Part shown: positions 44,493 to 55,526 of the stretch, piece after piece
Numbering within the stretch: the stretch's first letter is position 1
Layout: the number at the start of each line of letters is the position of its first letter
DNA from: Triglochin maritima
Lineage: Eukaryota; Streptophyta; Magnoliopsida; Alismatales; Juncaginaceae
Direction of reading: 5' to 3'
DNA: 64,000 nt
NCBI GenBank assembly: GCA_963682175.1
Contig: OY821775.1
Span: forward strand, 13,178,501 to 13,242,500
Made by a program: the position numbers and the translations under genes
The notes under the pieces: generated by a model
The model's database searches: none
Seen by the model: the letters and a program-made list of their open reading frames with translations, nothing else
What the model was told of the DNA's origin: nothing

Positions 44493-46150
44493 ATGACTTC
44501 AACATCTAATCACATAGAGGGTTTATGCACCACAAGACCTCCTTTGCTTAATGGGTCAAACTATGATTATTTGAAAAATAGGATGAAAATCTTTTTAATA
44601 TCAAATGACCTTAAGTATTGGAAATTCATTCAAAATCCATACATACCTCCAAATGAAGATGAGTTAGATTCTCTATCTAGGGCTCAAATGAAAGAAATTG
44701 AAATGAATTCAAAAATCATGAACATTCTTTATTGTGGCCTTAATGAGGGAGAATACAATAGAATTAGGGGTTGTGAAAGTGCCAATGAAATATGGCATAG
44801 GTTACAAATGCATCATGAGGGTGATAGTAAAACTAAAGAAACTAGGATAAGTCTCCTCATGCATAAATATGAAATATTTTCTATGCAAATCGGTGAGAAC
44901 ATAAGCGACATGAACACTCGCTTCACCTATATTACTAACTCTCTTTTGATTCTTGGAAGAAGGAAAAATGAAGGAGAGATGACTCGAAAATTCCTCCGGT
45001 CGTTGAGCAACGATTGGGAAGACAAGGTCGTCGCAATTGAAGAATCGCACGATCTTTCAAAATTGAAGATGAAGGAACTCATTGGAAATCTCATGGCCTA
45101 TGAGCTCCAATTGAGTCATCGAAAAGAGAAGGAAGCTTCCAAGAAAAACTCCACGGGGGCATTGCATGCAAACTTTGATGAGCCAAGGAGAGTGGAAGAA
45201 GATGACATTGAGGTCCTTGCCCAAAACTTCTTCAAATACCTCAAGAGGGATAAGGGAGAAAAGAATGAAAGAAGAGGTAGAAGAAGTGAGAAAAGAGAAA
45301 AAGAAAAGGAGAAGGAGGAAAGTGAAAATGAGAGAAAAGAGAGGGAGAAGAAAAATGAGAAAAGAGAGGGGAGAAGAGAAAAGGAGAAGAGGGAGAGGAA
45401 AGAAAGGAAGGAGGAAGCTCACAAAGCCACTTGGGATGACTCTTCATCTCCATCATCATCATCCTCTTCCTTGCAAAGTAGAAGAGAGGTTGCCCATTCA
45501 TGCTTCATGGCCATTGAAGACGAACAAAGTGAGGTAGCTTCTAACTCCTCTAAATCTTATTCCACTAGAAGTAATTCATGTTCAAGTAAATCATATTCTA
45601 GTGCTAGCTCTAAATCTAATGCTAATGATGAATCATATACACATGATGAGCTAGAAAATGCATTCCATGATTTAGTTAAACAATATGAGATCATTTGTGA
45701 AAAAAACAAAAATACTAGAAAACTATAAATGATCTCAAATGCCAAATTGAATTAATCATGAATGAAAAGAATGAGGTGATTGCTAGACTTGAACCAAATG
45801 AATCATCACTTGCTAGTCTAAGTAAAACACTGATTGTTGATGAACATTTAGATCTTAGAGCTTCAAATATGAAACTAAGGAAAGATCTAGAAATGTTCAC
45901 AAAAGGAACAAAAATGCTTGATATGCTTTTAAGTAGTCAAAGACAATCCTTAGCTAAACATGGTTTAGGATACAATGTGCATTTGAAATACCATGTATCT
46001 CATACTACTTTAAATGGCAAGCATTTATTTGTTAAGTCTATTTCCTCAAGTGTGTGGGCACCCAAAACTAAAATGGTTTGGATCCCAAAAGTTAATGTTC
46101 AAGGACCCAAAGTTGTTTGGGTACCTAAATCTACACTTGTAGGAGCTTGA
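44493..46150 (+). pseudogene. Gag of outer copia, no zinc knuckle, one frameshift
   Basis: Capsid protein of a copia retrotransposon. The ATG at 44493 gives MTSTSNHIEGLCTTRPPLL, then the copia gag core (NYDYLKNRMKIFL, MNILYCGLNEGEYNRIRGC, ANEIWHRLQMHHEG, TRFTYITNSL, FLRSLSNDWEDKV, LSKLKMKELIGNLMAYEL). Where the inner element's Gag has a CCHC knuckle this one has about 55 residues of K/E/R-rich sequence (45240-45420) and no cysteine cluster. The frame ends at 45728; a one-base shift restores the homologous tail, NDLKCQIELIMNEKNEVIA through VWIPKVNVQGPKVVWVPKS, to 46150. The tail matches the end of the inner Gag. No pol follows. Confidence 0.85.
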
Positions 46151-46622
46151 TGAGGAGATTGGTGGTGACCGGGTGAGCCAAAGCGTCGAATTCTAATCCG
46201 GTTGCATCACTAAGTCAAGAATGGAGCTAATTCAAGATTCAAGTTGGTATAATACATATCCTCAAAAAATTTCGATAAAATTGGCTCTAATCTAGTCTAT
46301 ATGCTTAATTGTCATATCTTTAGAAGTTTAATTCATTGCAAATCATTAACCCTATTCATTGCAAATCATATATCACATCCATTGATTATAAATGTCAAAT
46401 TTTGAATGGCTGTTAGAATAAGGCTTGAGTAGAAACTTAAATGAACTTAACTTGAATCATACTCTTAGTTTCCATATAGCCTTATTGATAGGGGAAGCTT
46501 AAATGTTATATTTTTTATTAGAGTAATGAAGTGCAAAATTTAGGGGGAGCAACTTCATTACAAGACATCCAAATTCTATGCTTAAAGTCATAATTATTTT
46601 TGTTTTTGATGGATGTCAAAGG
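46151..46622 (+). other. Noncoding tail of outer copia, left part
   Basis: No ORF. Contains TTAGGGGGAGCAAC near 46541. It continues after the nested element at 57054. The last five bases, AAAGG, are the inner element's left target copy. Confidence 0.6.
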
Positions 46623-48152
46623 TGTTGGCCTTTTGGCTAATGATTGCTTATCCGTTTTGATGATTAATCAACATATAACTTAAACACATGTAATTCATTC
46701 ATATCACTCTTGCACAATACACATATATCGCTTTGTACTAACATTTCAGGTGACAAGTTTAACGAGAAATGAAGTTGAAGAGTAGATAGGTTTACATTAT
46801 TGTCATTAGGATTTAAATGTAACTTGAGCACTTAAATCTTGATGCATTGCATATCATGACTCTTTAGGATTTCATAGAAGTAGAACTAAACCTTCAAATT
46901 CCATACAAAACTTCTTTAGAAATCAATCAAACCATATCTAGGAATTTTGCACTCAACCGGTTGACCGGTCGACCATCTGGTTCGACCGTTTAATCTAAAA
47001 CTGTTTTTCTGAACCCTTTCGGTCGACCGAAAGGTGTTCTGGTTCGACCGTTTCATTGGAGTAACATAAAGTATTTTGGTCGACCGATCAACTGTTCATA
47101 CGTGCTGGAAGACACATGCCTTAGTGCAAACCGGTCGACCGAAAGTCCTTTTCTGTTCGACCGGTTGATTTCTATTTTTGTCTTCTTTTGTGACCATTAT
47201 ACTTGTCGTATTATACAGCGGTCGTATACAGATACTTTCACCATACCCCCAAATACATAGCTTAACCGGTCGAACAAATCTTATTTACCGGTCGACCGTT
47301 TGACCATTTATCGTTCGTAGCATTCTTCCTGCTATCGGTCGATACCACCTTGGTTCGACCGGTCACACTTTGTCTCTACCGAACCTTACACATCGGTCGA
47401 CCGTTTCCTTTTTTCGTTCGACCGGTACACTTAAGTTCCATCCCAGTTAGTTCGACCGTTCCTTGTTTGTCTGACCGTTTGACTACTATTCACGTAACCG
47501 GTCGACCGTTTCATTCTTACCGGTCGACCGAACTTTGACAGAATTGCTTCCTGAATCTCTGGTTTGTGTATCTTGTACAAAACCCAATCAAATCTTTCTC
47601 AAACGGCTAGAAAACTTAAGAGGCTTATATATAGAGCTTAGATCATCTTTACAAGGTTACCAATCCATTCTCTAAGCTCTCATTGTGCTAAAAAAACTTT
47701 CAAGTGCTCTTACTCTCTTTATTGCTCTCAACCACTCTCTTGATCAATCATTCAATCGCATTCATCATCAATTCAAGTGCTCAAGAGTAGGTTACACAAA
47801 GTCTACTACAAAGGAGTTGTACAAGCTTCCGGAGTGAAGCTCTTCTCGGGTTGTGAGAAGGAGGTCCAAGCTTGGCGAGGGTGTTCGCAAGCTTGAATTG
47901 TAAAGGCTCGATCTTTGCCCGGAAAGAAGATCAAATTAGTGAAGATCGCGAAGTTGCTCAAGGAAGAGCAATTCGTAAGAGAGGACTAGGATCCGGTGGT
48001 TGGATCCAAACCTCTATACATCCGGTGTTTGGTTTGCCTTTTCATCTCACTATTTTCATTGGTTATCTTGTTATTGCACAAATAGTTAGTAGTGAGTAAT
48101 TAGTCTATAAACCCCCCCTTAAGACTAATATTTAGGGCAATTGGATCCTACA
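46623..48152 (+). repeat. 5' LTR of inner copia
   Basis: 1,530 bp, TGTTGGCCTTTTGG...GGATCCTACA. TATA box TATATATAG from 47626. The U3 carries the palindrome cluster. The 75-codon ORF at 47872-48099 in R/U5 recurs in the 3' LTR only because the LTRs are copies. Confidence 0.95.
46968..47530 (+). promoter_or_regulatory. Paired palindrome cluster in 5' LTR U3, inner copia
   Basis: Centre-to-centre distances between neighbouring GGTCGACC-type and GTTCGACC-type sites: 46970 to 46983 (13), 47024 to 47045 (21), 47136 to 47158 (22), 47271 to 47293 (22), 47340 to 47356 (16), 47398 to 47419 (21), 47453 to 47472 (19), 47503 to 47525 (22). It ends about 95 bp before the TATA box, as in the outer element, although sequence between sites is different. 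Confidence 0.85.
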
Positions 48153-48154
48153 TT

Positions 48155-48167
48155 TGGTATCAGAGCC
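48155..48167 (+). other. Primer-binding site, inner copia
   Basis: TGGTATCAGAGCC, initiator methionine tRNA type, two bases after the LTR end. Identical to the outer element's site. Confidence 0.95.
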
Positions 48168-48204
48168 TTGTTAATTGCATATAAACAAATTAACATTTGT
48201 AGCA

Positions 48205-49980
48205 ATGACCCAACAACGTGAGGGATTCCACACCAGTAAACCTCCACTTTTTAATGGAACCAATTATGCCTATTGGAAGAAACGCATGATAATCTTTATT
48301 CAATCATATGATGTTAAGCTATGGGTATTCTTTCAAATTCTATATACTCAAAACAAAGAGTTTGAACTCATGAGTGATGATGAACTAGCAATGGTTCAAA
48401 TGAATGCAAAATTAATGAACATTCTCATGTGTGGATTAACCGAAGAGGAATATGGTAGAATTAATGCTTGTGATTCTGCATTTGAGGCATGACATATGTT
48501 AGAAAGTCATTTTGAAGGACGATCATCTGTGAAAGAAACTAGGATAGATTCATTTATGCAAAAATATGAAATGTTTGCCATGAAACCCAATGAATCCATT
48601 AGCGAGATGCATACTCGCTTTACTCATATCACTAACTCCTTGAAAAACCTTGGTAAGGTCTTGATTGAAAGTGACAGGGTACGGAAGTTTCTTAGATCGT
48701 TGACATTGGAGTGGGAGAAGAAGACAATGGCAATCGAGGAGGCCAAAGATCTCTCAAAGCTAAAGATAGAGGATCTCATAGGAAGCCTCATGGCTTATGA
48801 GATTAAAATGGAGGAAAGAAGAGAGAAGGAGAAGGAGCGAGAGGGGTTAAGGAGAAAGGAGAAAACAATTGCTCTCAAAGCAACGTCGGATTTGGAAAGT
48901 ATCGAAGACGATGACACCGATGATGATGTTGCATTTCTAACCCGCAACTTCAAGAAGTTTCTCGCCAAAGGAAGGTTCACAAGAGGGAAAGGAGAATCTT
49001 CCCGGACTTTCACGTGCTACGAATGCAACAAGACGGGGCACATGAAGAAGGATTGTCCACTCCTTAAGTCAAGAGATCGTGAACAACGAGAACCAAGAAG
49101 ATTCCCTCCTAGAAGAGAAAGAGATGAGAGACCGAGGAGAATTAGGGAAGATAGGCCTACAAGAAGAGATAAAGAAGAGAGACCTAGAAGACGAGAACGT
49201 GATGATCACAAAAGAAGGAATCACCATGACAAAGATGGAAAGAAGGCTCTAAAAGCCACTTGGGATGATTCAAGCTCATCTACATCCTCCGACACCGAAT
49301 ACTCTCAAGAGGAAGAAGCACACATGTGCTTTATGGCACACAATGAGGATTCGGATTCAAGCACCGCTACATCCCCAAAGAGAAGCAATCAACCCCAAGT
49401 GGTGGAAATTGACGACGATGAGGTATCAATTCAAGAAACCCCTTCCTATGATGAGTTATTAGATGCTTTTCATGAACTTGCTGAAAGATATGAGATGATT
49501 TGTCATAAAAACAAATTAGGAAGAAAAGTGCATCTAGATTTATCTACTAAACATGAAAACTTACTTAAAGAGAATGAATTGCTTGCTAATGAGATAAACA
49601 TGCTGAAATCTACTAGTAATTGTAACAACAACAAAGATCTTATTGCCAAGAATGAACAACTTACAAAAGATCTAGAGAAATTCACGTTGGGTAGAAAAAT
49701 GCTAGACATGCTTCTAGGAACCCAAACTCAATCTTTGACTAAACATGGTTTGGGGTACATGGGTGGAAAACAAAAGAAAGCTACATCTTATTTTGTTAAA
49801 CATAACAACTCATATGTTAAGAAAGTAAGTTTGTCAAATGTATGGGTACCTAAGACCTCTCAAGTTTGGGTACCAAAAGCTAACCCTCAAGGACCCAAAC
49901 AAATTTGGGTACCAAAGTCTTCACTTGTCTCTTTGCATGTAGATCAAAGCAAGGAGAAAGGACAAGTGGATCCTCGATAG
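48205..49980 (+). pseudogene. Gag of inner copia, with CCHC knuckle, one in-frame stop
   Basis: Capsid/nucleocapsid protein. The ATG at 48205 gives MTQQREGFHTSKPPLF, then the copia gag core (NYAYWKKRMIIFIQ, MNILMCGLTEEEYGRI). A TGA at 48490-48492 falls where the outer Gag has Trp, so it is a simple nonsense change; the frame continues to 49980. A CCHC zinc knuckle CYECNKTGHMKKDC lies near 49015-49057, followed by an Arg/Glu-rich stretch, an acidic/Ser part and a coiled-coil-like C-terminus with repeated VWVPK motifs, as in Sireviruses. The last 38 bases overlap pol in another frame. Confidence 0.88.
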
Positions 49981-52900
49981 TGGGTGCTCAAGGCACATGA
50001 CGGGAGACTCTCAAGTTCTATCAAATCTAAAGCCTAAGAAGGGAGGAACCGTCACATTTGGAGACAACGCTAAAGGTCAAATTGTCGGCATTGGTAATGT
50101 TGACAATTCCTCTACTCCTCATATTGAAAATGTTTTGTTAGTAGAAGGGCTAAAACACAATTTGCTAAGTGTTAGTCAACTAGCGGATAAAAATTATATG
50201 GTTATCTTTGACAATTCAAATTGCTATATTGTCTCAAAACATAACATGAAAACTATATTTAAAGGTTGTAGATCTCATAATATTTACATTGTGGATGTTA
50301 ATATCATTAGCAATCTAGCCTTAGAGACTTGTTTAGTTGCCTCAAATGACGAAGCTTGGTTATGGCATAACCGATTGGGATATATTAGTATGTCACAATT
50401 ACACAAATTATCCAAACTTGAATTAGTTAGAGGACTTCCTAAAATTGATTTCAAAAAGGATAAACTTTGTGATGCATGTCAATTTGGAAAACAATTTAAA
50501 TCGTCTTTCAAATCTTTAAATGTTGTGTCAACTTCAAAACCTCTTGAGCTTTTACATCTAGACCTTTTTGGTCCTTCAAGAACCGTTAGTTTAGGTGGTA
50601 AAAGATATGCTTTTGTGATTGTCGATGATTTTTCACGATTTACATGGGTTTTATTTTTGGCTAATAAATATGATGCATTTGAAAGATTTAAAAGCTTTTG
50701 CAAACGTGTTCAAAGAGAAAAAAATTTACATATCATTACTATCCGTAGCGATCATGGAGGAGAATTTGAAAATGAGTTATTTCAAAAGTTTTGTGAAAAA
50801 CAATGGATTGAACATAATTTTTCATTTCCTCGCACTCCCCAACAAAATGGGGTAGTTGAAAGGAAAAATAGAACTCTTCAAGAGATGGCAAAAACCATGC
50901 TTATGGAAAAATGGCTTCCAAAATATTTTTGGTGTGAAGCCGTAAATACTTCTTGTTATGTGTTAAACCGTGTTCTTATAAGACCTATTTTGAAGAAAAT
51001 ACCTTTTGAATTGTGGCACAAACGTATTCCAAAAATCTCTTACTTTAAAGCTTTTGGGTCAAAATGTTTTGTCCTCAACACTAAAGATAACTTGGAAAAT
51101 TTTGATGCAAAATCCGATGAGGCCATGTTTTTAGGATATTCCGATAGGAGCAAAGCTTATAGAGTCTATAACAAACGAACCTATTGGGTCGAGGAGTCTC
51201 TACACGTTAACTTTGATGAGTTGGCTTGTGTAGATAATTCCTCTCTTGATGATGACTATATGAATATAATTAGACATGTCTCATCTCAAGATGTCTCCCA
51301 TGAGCCACATCAAGATACTCCAAGTTTTCCACAAGAAAACAAAGAGGAGCTTCCCAAGGATTGGACCTATAGAAAGGAACATCCAAAGGACCTTGTGATT
51401 GGAGATGTTTCTCAAGGTGTGACAACACGATCAAAGGCTCATGTAGTTTGTGATTCTTATGCTTTCATATCTAAATTAGAACCTAAGAAAGTAGACGAAG
51501 CTTGTAATGATGAATTTTGGTTAATGGCTATGCATGAAGAGTTAAACCAATTCGTTCGAAATGACGTTTGGGAACTTGTTGAAAAACCCATTAATCAAAC
51601 CGTTATTGGAACTAAATGGATCTTCCGAAATAAACTTGATGAGGATGGGAATGTTGTAAGAAACAAAGCTAGACTTGTTGCTCAAGGCTACCGCCAAGAG
51701 GAGGGAATAGACTTTGATGAAACTTATGCTCCCGTGGCTCGTATGGAAGCTATTCGTATGCTTTTAGCTTATGCCTCTTTTATGGACATTAAACTTTTTC
51801 AAATGGATGTTAAAAGTGCTTTCCTAAATGGAATTATTTCTGAAGAAGTTTATGTTGCTCAACCCCCCGGTTTTATTAATGAATCTTATACGAACCATGT
51901 ATTTAAACTCAAGAAGGCTCTTTATGGTCTCAAACAAGCTCCTAGAGCTTGGTATGAGAGGTTGAAGAACTTCTTGATTAATAAAGGATTCACAATGGGT
52001 AAAGTAGATACCACTTTATTTGTTAAAACTCTTAATCATGATTTATTAGTGGTACAAATATATGTTGATGACATTATCTTTGGTGCAAGTAACCCGCGTC
52101 TATGCGAAGAATTTTCAAAGTCTATGCAGGGAGAGTTCGAGATGAGCCTTATTGGTGAGCTAAATTTTTTTCTCGGACTCCAAATAAAGCAAACTCAAGA
52201 GAGCAATTTCATACATCAAGCAAAGTACACAAATGAACTTCTCAAACGCTTTGAGCTTGAAACCAGCAAACCTCAAAAGACACCTATGAGTACAAGCGTA
52301 AAATTGGACAAAGACGAAAATGGCAAAGATGTGGACATCAAGAAGTATCGTGGTATGATCGGTTCTTTACTCTATCTTACTGCAAGTCGTCCCGATATTA
52401 TGTTTAATGTATGTTATGTGCACGTTTTCAAGCATGTCCAAAAGAAACTCATTTGAATGCATTAAAAATAATTTTTCGTTATCTAAAGGGCACTTATGAT
52501 TTTGGACTTTTCTACCCTAAGACTAGGACTTTCGATCTTGTTGCCTATAGCGACGCCGACTATGCCGGTTGTATTTTAGATCGTAAGAGTACTAGTGGCA
52601 CTTGTCAATTTTTGGGTAAATCTCTTGTCTCATGGTTTAGTAAGAAACAAAATAGTGTTGCATTATCAACAACCGAGGCTGAATATATCGCCGCCGGTTG
52701 TGCTTGTGCACAAGTCCTTTGGATGAGGCAAACCCTCAAGGACTTGCAACTTGAGTTTCAAATTACACCAATTTATTGTGATAATACGAGTGCTATCAAC
52801 CTTTCCAAAATCCTATCTTGAATTCAAGAACTAAGCACATAGAAGTTAGACATCATTTTCTTAGAGATCATGCAAATAAAGAAGACATTAAACTTATATT

Positions 52901-53009
52901 TGTTCCCACAAATGATCAATTAGCGGATATATTCACCAAACCTTTAAATGTTGATCAATTCAATCTCATTAGACTCAATCTTGGCATGTGTACCCTAAAT
53001 GACATTTGA
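49943..53009 (+). pseudogene. Pol of inner copia: protease, integrase, RT, RNase H, two frameshifts
   Basis: The frame opens at 49943, overlapping gag by 38 nt in a +1-shifted frame. Protease site DSGCSRHMTGD at about 49976. Integrase zinc region HNRLG...LCDACQFGK, catalytic core LLHLDLFGP, SDHGGEFEN, VERKNRTLQEM. Reverse transcriptase KARLVAQGYRQEEGIDFDET, FQMDVKSAFLNG, IYVDDIIFG. RNase H: YSDADYAGC, TEAEYIAA. The frame is lost at about 52415-52425 and regained in another frame (52411-52821), lost again near 52815 and resumed to 53009 (TKHIEVRHHFLRD, ADIFTKPL). The order PR-INT-RT-RH is that of Ty1/copia. Apart from the two shifts the protein looks complete, so it was active recently. Confidence 0.92.
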
Positions 53010-53093
53010 GTACGTTTTACTTGAGCCCATTTGACTATATTTGGTTCTAGTGTCTCTTGATTTTTGAAGCTTTGTTGTGGCTTTTACTGTTTC

Positions 53094-53693
53094 ACCGGTC
53101 GACCGGTAATGAGAATTAGTTCGACCGGTGTTGAGTTGTTTCTTGACCGAATTTTGTTTGTTCAACCGATTTCCTGAGTTTGGTCGACCGTTTTTAATTG
53201 TTCGGTCGACCAGTCTGTTTTGTTCAACCGATAGCAGGGATCCTAAGTTTTCGACTTTGAGTTTTTGTTCGACCGCAAGTGTTTTCCGTGCGACCGTTTT
53301 TTTTCGTTCGGTCGACCGGTCGGGTTTGTTCAACCGATAGCAGGGATCCCAAGTTTTCGACTTTGAGTTTTTGTTCGACCGCAAGTGTTTGCCGTGCGCC
53401 CGTTTTTAAAAGGTCGGTCGACCGGTCGGTTTTGTTCAACCGATAGCAGGGATCTTAAGTTTTTGACTTTGAGTTTTCGTTCGACCGCTCATGTCTTCCA
53501 TGCGACCGGTTTTAATTTGTCCGGTCGACCGGTATGTTTTGTTCGACTGATAGCAGGGGATTGTGTCTACCTTGCTCTTCGATCCGGTCGACCGAAATAT
53601 GCTTCTGTCCGACCGTTCGCTTTGTCGACTTAAGTTTTTACCTTTTTCTTTAACCTTTCGGTCGACCGCAAGATGGATCGGTCGACCGGTGTT
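53094..53693 (+). repeat. 106-bp tandem repeat with palindromes, inner copia
   Basis: Between pol and ORF3. The marker GTTCAACCGATAGCAGGGA (or near) starts at 53222, 53328, 53434 and 53541, steps of 106, 106 and 107. Each unit holds GGTCGACCGGT, GTTCGACCGCAAGTGTTT and a GCGACCG site. Palindrome spacings include 22 (53100 to 53122), 22, 21 and 18. Further CGGTCGACCG sites at about 53584-53690 flank the array, the last two 20 bp apart. Confidence 0.9.
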
Positions 53694-53903
53694 GTCGTTT
53701 TCTGCTACATTTAGGGCAAAATCGAAACTTGTTCTTCACTTTTACCCTTCTCTCTCTCAAACCCTAAGCCTTCCCCATCACCTTCCTCCTTCGATTTCGC
53801 GTTTTTTCTGCGGTAAAACTCAAATCTTTTTGCATTTTTTCGCTTCTCATCATCTCCTCTTCATTTTGCACCCATTTTTTCCCCCAAACTCGAGTTCTTC
53901 ACC

Positions 53904-55157
53904 ATGACCGGGAAGAAAATGGCTATTCGCAAGAAACGTTCAGTTGCTTCCACTACTTCCACTGAAAAACGCACCAAGAAGGCCCACGATCGCTCCTCTA
54001 CTACCCCAAATGTTCGGCATCCGCCCACGCCTCCAACTCTTGCCTTCCATCCTATTGACGAGTTCGCCAAAAGCTATTGGGAGAAAAAGCTTTCGACGGC
54101 TCCTTTTATTCCGAATCGCGCTGTTGAGGTAGCGGACTTTCATGATTATTCTCTTAAATTGTGCTTAGATGCTAATGGCCTTACTCATTGTCTCACCCGT
54201 TTAGCTTCAAAACCTTATTATCCGTTTTTGGTTCAACAATTCTATTGTAATCTTCGTTTTGAACCAAATCACCATATTGCTCGTACCATGATCAATGGAC
54301 TTAGATATGAAATTATCCCCGGAACTCTTGCTGAAGCTTTTGGCTTATAGTTCTCGGGTGTTCATTTATATGTTGATCATCCTCTTAGTGTTCTTGAAAA
54401 CATTACTCATAATGATATGGTTGCTGAATTATATGCGTTTCCACCTCCTTCCAAAAATGGTTATATTATTCACAACTCCTCCTTGATGCATCCTTTTGCT
54501 CGCATCTTGGCTTATATCGTTTCATTCAATTTGCTCCCTAAACATGGTAATCATAACGAAATCTCTTATACGGAGCTTGTGTGTATCTATTGCATTTACA
54601 AGAAAATTCCGGTTTATTGGCCTCTAGTCATTTTCCTTCATATGCGTTTTAAGAAAGGAAGGTGTCTCCCTTATCCCATGTTGCTCACCGCTCTCTTTGA
54701 CCTTCTGAAAATTCGTGTTACCGATTGTCCATCGGCCACATACAAATACCAAATTTGTAAGACCACTCTCTCTCAAATGAAAACCATTGCCTCATCTTCT
54801 ATTCAAGCGTCCTCTGAGGGAGATTCTGAGCAAGAAGATGAAGATGATGTGCCGGCCGATCCTCGTTGGATGCCCCAGCCATCTCAGCAGGAGGGTCACT
54901 GTTCTTGGGGAGAAGGCGACGAATCTGCTTGGCAGGAGAGTCAGTGGAGATCCGCTTATACTGACTACACTCCGGATCATTCCTTTCAGCAGGTTTCGGA
55001 TCGTTTTGATGCGTTTGAAGCTTCCACTTCTCAACGACTTGATCGTTTTGAAGCTTCGACATCTCAACACCTAGAGCGTCTTGACGCTAAGTTCGACTCG
55101 GTGCTTCATGGCATTGATTCTCTCACATCTATGTTTCGTGATCGTTTTGGACATTGA
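53904..55157 (+). pseudogene. ORF3 of inner copia, plant-transposon-protein type, one in-frame stop
   Basis: Lies between pol and the 3' LTR, where Sireviruses may carry an env-like ORF. The start at 53904 gives MTGKKMAIRKKRSVA, a basic, Ser/Thr-rich head, then YPFLVQQFYCNLRFE and GTLAEAFGL. These resemble the conserved core of 'putative plant transposon protein' ORFs, common as extra ORFs in plant retroelements. A TAG at 54348-54350 interrupts, and the same frame continues (FSGVHLYVD, then MVAELYAFPPPSKNGYIIHN, YTELVCIYCIYKKIPVYWP). The end is acidic, then a coiled coil with two FEASTSQ units and FDSVLHGIDSLTSMF. I see no signal peptide or transmembrane segment typical of an envelope. Role unknown. 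Confidence 0.8.
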
Positions 55158-55511
55158 GTTGATTGTCGTTTTGTTTTAATGGTTTAATGTTGGTTGGTCG
55201 TGTGTCTTTTATGAGTTGTTTTCCGTTTTGGTTGTGTGGTGTATCGTTTGCGTGTGTTGTATTTTGAACCTTTCATTTCTTAATGCATGTTTTGCTTCTT
55301 CTTCATTGTTTGTTTTGGCAAATGGATGTGCTTTAGTTGTTGGATATTCTCTTTCAGCTTTTTGATTATGCCAAAGGGGGAGAGTAATACTACTCATACA
55401 TGTCTATTGGGTTTACGAATGCCATATAACTAGGGGGAGCTATAAGATAGGGGGAGCATTGAGTAGAATTCATTGAAATAACATGTATTTAATTTGATAA
55501 GTTGTCATCAT
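55158..55511 (+). other. Noncoding region before the 3' LTR, inner copia
   Basis: T/G-rich, with repeated AGGGGGAG blocks (about 55375, 55432 and 55450). No ORF. Confidence 0.6.
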
Positions 55512-55526
55512 CAAAAAGGGGGAGAT
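55512..55526 (+). other. Polypurine tract, inner copia
   Basis: AAAAAGGGGGAGAT directly before the 3' LTR, where plus-strand DNA synthesis starts. Confidence 0.9.

Noticed and set aside
45057..45501. Minus-strand hydrophobic ORFs that suggest membrane proteins
   Set aside because: Complement of the K/E/R-rich part of the outer Gag.
47350..47538. 62-codon ORF repeated at 56254-56442
   Set aside because: Covers the palindrome cluster in U3; conservation is due to LTR duplication.
47872..48099. 75-codon ORF identical at 56774-57001
   Set aside because: Duplicate because it lies in both LTRs; covers R/U5, no recognisable protein.
53904..55157. Calling ORF3 a retroviral envelope
   Set aside because: Position fits, but no signal peptide, transmembrane segment or furin-like site was seen; wording fits plant transposon proteins better.
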